In this document: in pieces, positions 7,313 through 11,509 of the stretch
Numbering within the stretch: position 1 is the stretch's first letter
How the letters are laid out: every line of letters begins with the position of its first letter
The notes under the pieces: generated by a model
The model's database searches: none
What the model saw: the letters and a program-made list of their open reading frames with translations, nothing else
Told to the model about the DNA's origin: nothing
Made by a program: the position numbers and the translations under genes
NCBI GenBank assembly: GCA_003156495.1
Contig: PMHC01000267.1
Span: 201-11,709 of the forward strand
Direction of reading: 5' to 3'
Length of the DNA: 11,509 nt
Source of the DNA: Acidobacteriaceae bacterium
Lineage (GTDB): Bacteria; Acidobacteriota; Terriglobia; Terriglobales; Acidobacteriaceae

Positions 7313-8529
7313 TGTGATCGCGCCTCCCGCCGCGTGCGGGCCCACTCGGCGCCACGGCGCGACTGCCGCAAGACCAGAGGTGTGATCACCAGCTTTCGCA
7401 GAATGTGCACGGGGGCTCCAGCCAGCGCGGCCAGGTCGCGCCAAGGTTGGTCGCCCAGCAAAGCCGCCTCAATTACGTAGACGGCAACCACCGCCGCGCC
7501 AGTTACGGCAACAACGTGCAACCAGAAGACGGGCATCAGCGCCATCAGCCCGAGCGCCAGCACGCCGCGGGAAAGCGGCAGGCTCCAAACCTCGGCCAAC
7601 ACTTCCAAAGCGCGCCAATGGCCGGCGAAAACCGCCCGCAGCAGCCGCGAAGTCGCATGAACCGCAACGTGGAAACGTCCACCCTCCCAGCGCGCTTCCT
7701 GCTGGCTCTGCGCCGCGCGCGCCGGGGCCAAAGGAGCATGCACGCAAGCCTCTTCGACCCACGCCACGCGCAGCCCGGCCAAAACCAGCCACACGTGGTA
7801 TTCCAGATCCTCGCAGATGCTATCCATCGCGTAGGGCACGCGATCGAGCGTTTCAGCCGTCAAAGCGAAACCGTTGCCGAAGACGCCGGCGGAAAAACCC
7901 AGCCCGGCGCGACCCCTGGCCCGCAAAACATTCATGCCTCGAAAAGCCAGCATACGCAGCCGCGCCAGCGCGCCCACCGGACCGGGCTGCGCGGGTTGCA
8001 GTTCGTAGCGGCATTGCGTCGCCGCCGCGCCCGAGGCCAGCGCCGCGCTGGTGGCGGCAATGATATTGCCGCTCACCGTCGAGTCGGCATCGACCACCAG
8101 AAAAGCATTAGCGCCGGCAGCTAATGCCGCGCGAAAACCCGCCCGCAAGGCAGCGCCTTTGCCGCGGATTCCCGGGTCGCCCAGCTTGATCACGCGTGCC
8201 CCGGCCTGGGCGGCTACGGCCGAGGTCGCGTCGGTACAGTTGTGCGCCACCACAAAAATTCGAGGCCGCCATTCGTTTATTAACGGCGCTTCAGCAGCGA
8301 CGCAGCCTGAGGCCAGCAGCGAGCGCACCGTGCCGGCGAGCATCGTTTCCTCATTGTGCGCAGGAACCACCACGGCCAGACGAATCGCTCGCGGAGACGC
8401 GGCGTGCCGCGCGCGCGGACGGCGCAGATTGCCTGCCAGAGATACCAATAGATCGGCGATCAGCGGCGCGGCCAGCAGCGCCATCGCCGCGGCCAACACC
8501 TCTACCGGCAATCTCTCCTGCCAGATCAA
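7309..8529 (-). CDS. GT2 family glycosyltransferase, membrane-anchored, with D,D,D,QxxRW signature
   Basis: This 406-residue GT-A glycosyltransferase adds a sugar from a nucleotide donor at the cytoplasmic membrane face. It has an N-terminal hydrophobic segment (about 11-31), the donor-site strand VVVPAHNEE (53-61), HNCTD (96-100), the metal-binding DADS (147-150), the acceptor/base motif CED (239-241) and QQEARW (276-281). This full set resembles synthase-like GT2 enzymes. One or two membrane segments follow (about 320-358). The start is TTG at 8529, because a stop lies upstream in frame with no ATG or GTG between. A near-ideal Shine-Dalgarno GGGGAGAGG (plus strand 8537-8545) sits 7 nt before it. 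The gene ends in a GTGA overlap with the flippase. Sugar and linkage cannot be told from sequence. An alternative downstream start (GTG/TTG about residue 11) is possible but less likely. Confidence 0.9.
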   Translation of the reverse strand: MIWQERLPVEVLAAAMALLAAPLIADLLVSLAGNLRRPRARHAASPRAIRLAVVVPAHNEETMLAGTVRSLLASGCVAAEAPLINEWRPRIFVVAHNCTDATSAVAAQAGARVIKLGDPGIRGKGAALRAGFRAALAAGANAFLVVDADSTVSGNIIAATSAALASGAAATQCRYELQPAQPGPVGALARLRMLAFRGMNVLRARGRAGLGFSAGVFGNGFALTAETLDRVPYAMDSICEDLEYHVWLVLAGLRVAWVEEACVHAPLAPARAAQSQQEARWEGGRFHVAVHATSRLLRAVFAGHWRALEVLAEVWSLPLSRGVLALGLMALMPVFWLHVVAVTGAAVVAVYVIEAALLGDQPWRDLAALAGAPVHILRKLVITPLVLRQSRRGAEWARTRREARSQ

Positions 8530-8582
8530 ACTCTCGCCTCTCCCCAGCCAGCCGATTCTCCGGCTATCCTCTCACGTTTCAT
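8526..8582 (-). other. 18-codon mini-ORF bridging polymerase and GT2 genes
   Basis: The polymerase stop overlaps an ATG (ATGA at 8579-8582). That ATG opens an 18-codon reading frame (peptide MKRERIAGESAGWGEARV) whose TGA (8526-8528) overlaps the TTG start of the GT2 gene as TTGA. It could be a coupling leader that brings terminating ribosomes onto the weak TTG start, or simply chance. The GT2 Shine-Dalgarno lies inside it. There is no evidence that the peptide itself has a function. Confidence 0.3.
8537..8545 (-). promoter_or_regulatory. Strong ribosome binding site deciding a TTG start
   Basis: On the minus strand the bases read GGGGAGAGG with 7 nt to the TTG codon at 8529-8527. This is close to the ideal anti-16S complement and spacing. 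Since no ATG or GTG exists in that frame before the upstream stop, it fixes TTG as the GT2 start. Confidence 0.75.
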
Positions 8583-10012
8583 ACCAAAACCCGTTTAAAT
8601 CCCGCGCCCGACGCAAATGGACCGGCGGCCGCCGGCGCGTAAACCGGCGCGGGACGCATGGCCTGCACCCAGCCAACCAGAAGGAAGAACAGCATCACCA
8701 CCTGCTCGCCCATGTATACCGTGGTCAGCGTCGTCGCCAGTCCGATCAAGATCGACAGATGGGCAAAGGCCAGCCTCCGATCCTGCTGCGAAGCCGGCCG
8801 CGCGATCAACCGCAGCAGCTTGGCCGCCGTACCCGCGATGATCGCCAGAAATGCGCCCAGCGCGACAAAGCCGTCTTTTACCGCAAGCATCAAATACTCA
8901 TTGTCGATCGATTCCTGGCCGTTGACGCGCGGAAAAGTCGTCGTGCCCCAGCCAAAAATTGGCCGCTGCATGACGATCGGCACATAGTTGGTCAACAATT
9001 CGCGGCGATAGATTGCGTTGCGCTGCGCCTCGGTCGCGGCCTGGCGGAGTTCCTTCTCCGTATACCGATTGGCCATATAGGCCGCCGCCACGGAGAATAA
9101 CGCCAAAAAAATCAGAAACGCCGCGGCCGCCTTGCCCACCGGCAAATAGCGCATCAATAAGACAAAAACCAGCGCCAACCCTACGCCGATCCAGGGACCG
9201 CGCGATTGCGTCATCAACAGCCCGGCCACGATCGCCACCAGCGCCAATCCGCGCGAAGTAAAAGGCAAACCGCCGACGAGCCGGCGTGCGCCCCAGCCGC
9301 GATCAGCCTCTCGCAGCCACAGGCAATAGATCAGCCCCATAAGAAAAACCATGCCCGCCAGAATGGCGTGGCCGTAAGGGCCGGCAATGCGCCCGAAGCC
9401 CCAGCGCACCTGCTGCGGCCAAGTTTCGTAAGCGCTCGGAAAGACACGATTGGCGGCCTTTTGCCAACCGCTGCTTCCCGTCAAAAAATCGTAGACGCTC
9501 AGCACCGCCACCACGGAGAGCAGCGCCACGATGCGGCCGGCCAGCTTTTTGCGCATAACGCCGTCGGGCTGCTCAACCAGCAGCTTGCCGGCCATGTAAG
9601 GCAACACCATTGTCAGCAGGCCATCGATAAACATCAGCGCGCCATCGGCGATATTGGTGCCCAACCGCTGCGAAGCGGCAAAGTCAGGTGAAAACAGGCG
9701 CAGCCAGTCACCGTTCGCCAACTCGGTGCTCAACGCCTGAGAGAGGCCGACGAAGGCCGCGCTCAGCAAAACCCACAGATCCATCCAGGCAAACCGCCAA
9801 TTGCGCAAGGCCAGCGCGACCAGCGCGACGCCCAAGGGCAGCATCGTGGCATCGGCAAAGCCAAGGGGTGGAAGATGCGGCAGGCGAAGAACGTAGTACT
9901 GGGGCAGCAGCAAAAGCACCGGCAGGTAAACGTCGAGCAAAGCCTTGCGAACCGATCCTAGGACTAAAACCAGTCCACAGACCAGCGCCGGAATCAGAAC
10001 GATCGCCGCCAT
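8579..10012 (-). CDS. Wzy-type O-antigen/exopolysaccharide polymerase (O-antigen ligase family)
   Basis: This 477-residue polytopic membrane protein is predicted to join flipped repeat units into polymer in the periplasm, or to act as a ligase of the same fold. Hydrophobic helices begin at residue 3 (IVLIPALVCGLVLVLGS) and continue to about 450. Family landmarks are FGRIAGPYGHAILAG (206-220), the Wzy_C-type helix start MTQSRGPWIGVGLALVFVLL (267-286), and a large periplasmic loop (about 312-375). That loop holds the terminal RRELLTNYVPIVMQRPIFGWG (336-356) and DNEYLMLAVKDG (370-381). The ATG at 10012 has AGGAG only 3 nt upstream, a short spacer, but the hydrophobic N-terminus argues for it. 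The upstream gap to the GT26 gene is 72 nt, the only non-overlapping junction in the operon. Polymerase is preferred over ligase because the other Wzx/Wzy pathway parts are adjacent and no LPS core gene is seen. Confidence 0.88.
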   Translation of the reverse strand: MAAIVLIPALVCGLVLVLGSVRKALLDVYLPVLLLLPQYYVLRLPHLPPLGFADATMLPLGVALVALALRNWRFAWMDLWVLLSAAFVGLSQALSTELANGDWLRLFSPDFAASQRLGTNIADGALMFIDGLLTMVLPYMAGKLLVEQPDGVMRKKLAGRIVALLSVVAVLSVYDFLTGSSGWQKAANRVFPSAYETWPQQVRWGFGRIAGPYGHAILAGMVFLMGLIYCLWLREADRGWGARRLVGGLPFTSRGLALVAIVAGLLMTQSRGPWIGVGLALVFVLLMRYLPVGKAAAAFLIFLALFSVAAAYMANRYTEKELRQAATEAQRNAIYRRELLTNYVPIVMQRPIFGWGTTTFPRVNGQESIDNEYLMLAVKDGFVALGAFLAIIAGTAAKLLRLIARPASQQDRRLAFAHLSILIGLATTLTTVYMGEQVVMLFFLLVGWVQAMRPAPVYAPAAAGPFASGAGFKRVLV

Positions 10013-10084
10013 CCACTCCTGCCTCTGTTTCTCTCTCGCGACGCATTCGCTTGTCCGCAGAGCGCTTCGCGGCCAGATACAGCC

Positions 10085-11305
10085 TTAACCATGAATTCGC
10101 GTCTGCGCCGGAACCGTCTCGGGAACCATCTCCTGCTCGCTTCTGACCGCGATGCGAATCGAGGTCTCCGCCGTAGCAGGCCGCCGGGACCGACGGCGCG
10201 AAATTGCCGGCTGCCACTCGTCGAAAAGCGGCTGCAAGCGCCAGGCGTGCAGCGCAAAACGCGTCTTCAAATTCATGCCGGCCAGCGAAAGCGACAGCCC
10301 CGCATCCAGCAACTGACGCCGGGCGTCAAGCAGCACGCCAAAGCCGGCGATCGTAGTCTGCCGAACCGTTTGCAGGTGAACCACCATCACCAGGCCATGG
10401 GCGATGCTGGCCCTGGTAGCCTCCCGCACGGCCGCGACGGTTTCGCCGTCGAAACGGCCATAAACGTTAACGTGCATCACCTCGCGCGTACTGGCCGTAG
10501 TCACTCGCGACGGCCCCCGGAAGGACCGCTGCCACCAGGCCGCCAGCAACGCCTGCGGCAAATACCGTACGAGTCCGAAAAAATCGCGCGCGTAACGCGG
10601 TCCCAGCCGCATCGGCTCTTGCATGAAGCGCATCGCCCACTCCAGGCCGCATCTCTGAATCCAGCGCGGGGCGCGCCAATTGTCGCCCACCAGAATGTCG
10701 AAGCTGCCGCCCACGCCCATGGAAAGGGGAACGCCCAGCCGCTTGCGGTGCATCCAGATCCATTTTTCCTGTTTCGGATTGCCAAATGCGACCAGCAGAA
10801 TGTCGGGGCTCACGGCATGAATCTTCCTGAGGATCTCCGTGTGATCCATGCGCATCAGGTTGTCCTCGGCGGGAGCAAACGTGCCGACAATCTGCACTCC
10901 GGGATAATTGCGTTCGAGCAGCCGGCTTGCGCGGTCGGCGACGCCGGGCTTGGCGCCCAGCAGAAAAATCTTGTAACCCTTGCGTGCTGAAAGTTCGGCA
11001 AGCCTCGGCACGAGGTCCACGCCGGTCACACGCTCCGCCAGCGGACATCCCAGAAGCCCTGAAGCCCAGACCAAAGGCATGCCATCGGGGACAACCAGAC
11101 TCGATCCGGCAACAATGCGATGCAGATGCGGATCCGCCAGTGCGTTCAGCCAGATGTCCACGTTCATGGTGCACACCTGGTGGGTACCACCCGACTGGAT
11201 CAGGCGCTCCAGGGTGTCAACCGCCTCATCGGCGCTCAAGCTGTTGATCGGCAACCCCATGACTGCAACCGGGTGCTGCAAGTGGTCTCTCATTCCAGGG
11301 TCCAT
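10085..11305 (-). CDS. WecG/TagA/CpsF (GT26) glycosyltransferase fused to a C-terminal STAS-like domain
   Basis: GT26 enzymes transfer a sugar (ManNAc, ManNAcA or glucose in known members) to an undecaprenyl-diphosphate-linked acceptor at the inner membrane face. Numbered from ATG 11305 (406 residues), the catalytic domain spans about 10-260. It holds TMNVD (46-50), PDGMPLVW (73-80), ERVTGVDL (91-98), FGNPKQEKW (174-182), GVGGSFDILVG (197-207) and RAPRWIQRCGLEW (211-223). In TagA, the Thr and the PDG Asp are the reported catalytic positions. An extra domain follows (about 272-367), beginning HVNVYGRFDGETVAAVRE and containing TTIAGFGVLLDARRQLLDAGLSLSLAG in two adjoining stretches, which reads as a STAS fold. 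The usual DSSG is replaced by TIAG, so the phospho-acceptor Ser is absent. A basic and then acidic tail follows. GTG 11320 or ATG 11293 are alternative starts. It is the first gene of the operon. Confidence 0.88.
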   Translation of the reverse strand: MDPGMRDHLQHPVAVMGLPINSLSADEAVDTLERLIQSGGTHQVCTMNVDIWLNALADPHLHRIVAGSSLVVPDGMPLVWASGLLGCPLAERVTGVDLVPRLAELSARKGYKIFLLGAKPGVADRASRLLERNYPGVQIVGTFAPAEDNLMRMDHTEILRKIHAVSPDILLVAFGNPKQEKWIWMHRKRLGVPLSMGVGGSFDILVGDNWRAPRWIQRCGLEWAMRFMQEPMRLGPRYARDFFGLVRYLPQALLAAWWQRSFRGPSRVTTASTREVMHVNVYGRFDGETVAAVREATRASIAHGLVMVVHLQTVRQTTIAGFGVLLDARRQLLDAGLSLSLAGMNLKTRFALHAWRLQPLFDEWQPAISRRRSRRPATAETSIRIAVRSEQEMVPETVPAQTRIHG

Positions 11306-11484
11306 TCCCTGCCTACGCACGCGCCTGGCCTAAGCAGTGGATGCGATTGCCGTCGCTTCACGGCTGATTCCTTCTCTTGCGCGCCGCATTCCTGTCCGCA
11401 ACTGGAAATGAAGGTCTCCAGAGGTGCACCGAATGCCACGTTGACGCTATGGCCTCCAGAGTACACCGAAAGGGAGTCAAGCAT
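11290..11484 (-). CDS. Doubtful 64-codon leader ORF upstream of the GT26 gene
   Basis: The ATG at 11484 sits in the centre of the inverted repeat at 11473-11493 and is preceded by GGAG with a 5-nt spacer. The frame ends in a TGA that overlaps a possible GT26 start (ATGA at 11290-11293), the same junction style seen elsewhere in this operon. The 64-residue product has four cysteines and no recognisable domain, signal peptide or membrane segment. About 60% of its third codon positions are G or C by my count, which does not argue strongly for coding. It may equally be untranslated leader. I keep it because of the binding site and overlap, at low confidence. Confidence 0.22.
   Translation of the reverse strand: MLDSLSVYSGGHSVNVAFGAPLETFISSCGQECGAQEKESAVKRRQSHPLLRPGACVGREWTLE
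11416..11470. repeat. Pair of short direct repeats in the operon leader
   Basis: Copy A (11416-11433) reads CTCCAGAGGTGCACCGAA. Copy B (11454-11470) reads CTCCAGAGTACACCGAA. They match except for one inserted G and one G/A change, and start 38 nt apart. Copy A contains the 8-bp palindrome GGTGCACC. They lie directly downstream (in the operon's direction) of the inverted repeat. Tandem protein-binding sites or an RNA leader element are possible; a small duplication is the neutral explanation. Confidence 0.4.
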
Positions 11485-11493
11485 CTTGACTCC
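11473..11493. promoter_or_regulatory. Perfect 9-bp inverted repeat, candidate operator of the polysaccharide operon
   Basis: GGAGTCAAG and CTTGACTCC are exact reverse complements separated by CAT, about 170-190 nt upstream of the GT26 start. No U-tract follows on either strand, so it does not look like a terminator. The symmetry and 21-nt size fit a dimeric regulator site. Its arm also contains TTGAC, which resembles a -35 element on either strand, but I cannot find a convincing -10 partner at proper spacing. Confidence 0.5.
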
Positions 11494-11509
11494 GTCAGAA
11501 TCAGTGCCG

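Noticed and set aside
7313..7444. 44-codon N-terminal extension of the flippase
   Set aside because: It overlaps the GT2 coding sequence and reads as Arg/Gly/Pro-rich shadow sequence; the GTG at 7312 overlaps the GT2 stop and has GGGAGG upstream.
8051..9100. 349-codon plus-strand frame opposite the GT2 and polymerase genes
   Set aside because: It crosses two genuine minus-strand genes, and its product is a low-complexity Arg/Ala/Pro sequence.
10091..10990. 299-codon plus-strand frame opposite the GT26 gene
   Set aside because: Antisense shadow of a gene with full GT26 motifs; no ribosome binding site or recognisable domain.
11164..11192. GGTGCACACC and GGTGGGTACCACC motifs inside the GT26 gene, similar to GGTGCACC of the leader repeat
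   Set aside because: They encode conserved GT26 N-terminal residues (around GGTHQVCTMN) and the similarity to the leader repeat is short; coincidence is likely.
11424..11440. Sigma-54 (-24/-12) promoter in the operon leader: minus-strand TGGCATTCGGTGCA
   Set aside because: The GG and GC elements are 10 rather than 12 nt apart, so it does not fit the strict sigma-54 spacing despite the nearby sigma-54 activator gene.
11470..11493. Sigma-70 promoter using TTGACT of the palindrome
   Set aside because: No TATAAT-like hexamer is found 16-18 nt downstream on the minus strand.
1..11509. CRISPR arrays, insertion sequences, tRNA or rRNA genes
   Set aside because: I saw no regularly spaced repeats, transposase motifs, terminal inverted repeats or tRNA-like structures.

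Overview
The window is GC-rich bacterial chromosome. It carries an extracellular or capsular polysaccharide locus on the minus strand, next to three short, unrelated-looking genes at the left end. Taxon is an inference. The gene content, frequent GTG/TTG starts and the small acidic protein ending in DYFA would fit an Acidobacteriota (Terriglobia-like) genome, but no rRNA or marker gene is present to prove it.

Left part (1-1702). The 3' portion of a sigma-54 activator (AAA+ domain plus Fis-type helix-turn-helix) runs off the left edge on the plus strand. It ends at a very clear two-way terminator (901-931), which also closes a converging small acidic gene (952-1224, minus). A frataxin/CyaY-like gene (1379-1702, plus) follows and converges on the polysaccharide operon with only 17 bp between the stop codons.

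Polysaccharide operon (1720-11305, minus, read right to left). Six genes lie in transcription order: a WecG/TagA/CpsF (GT26) glycosyltransferase fused to a STAS-like domain; a Wzy/O-antigen-ligase-type polymerase; a GT2 glycosyltransferase; a Wzx-type flippase; a Wza-type outer-membrane export protein; and a Wzz-type co-polymerase with a degenerate BY-kinase-like domain and a very long Pro/Ala-rich tail. Together these supply sugar addition to a lipid carrier (GT26, GT2), flipping of repeat units (Wzx), periplasmic polymerisation (Wzy), chain-length control (Wzz) and export (Wza), so this is a compact Wzy-dependent pathway. The initiating phosphoglycosyl transferase is not in the window. Most junctions are 4-nt ATGA/GTGA overlaps, which indicates translational coupling. 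Reading these junctions also resets three gene starts to GTG or TTG.

Right end (11306-11509). The presumed leader of the operon holds a perfect 9-bp inverted repeat with a 3-nt centre, two copies of an 17-18-nt direct repeat, and a doubtful 64-codon ORF.

The most unusual points are the GT26-STAS fusion, whose STAS domain lacks the usual phospho-acceptor serine; the apparently dead kinase domain of the Wzz protein (valine in place of the Walker A lysine) with its roughly 280-residue tail; the mini-ORF between polymerase and GT2; and the palindromic operator candidate.
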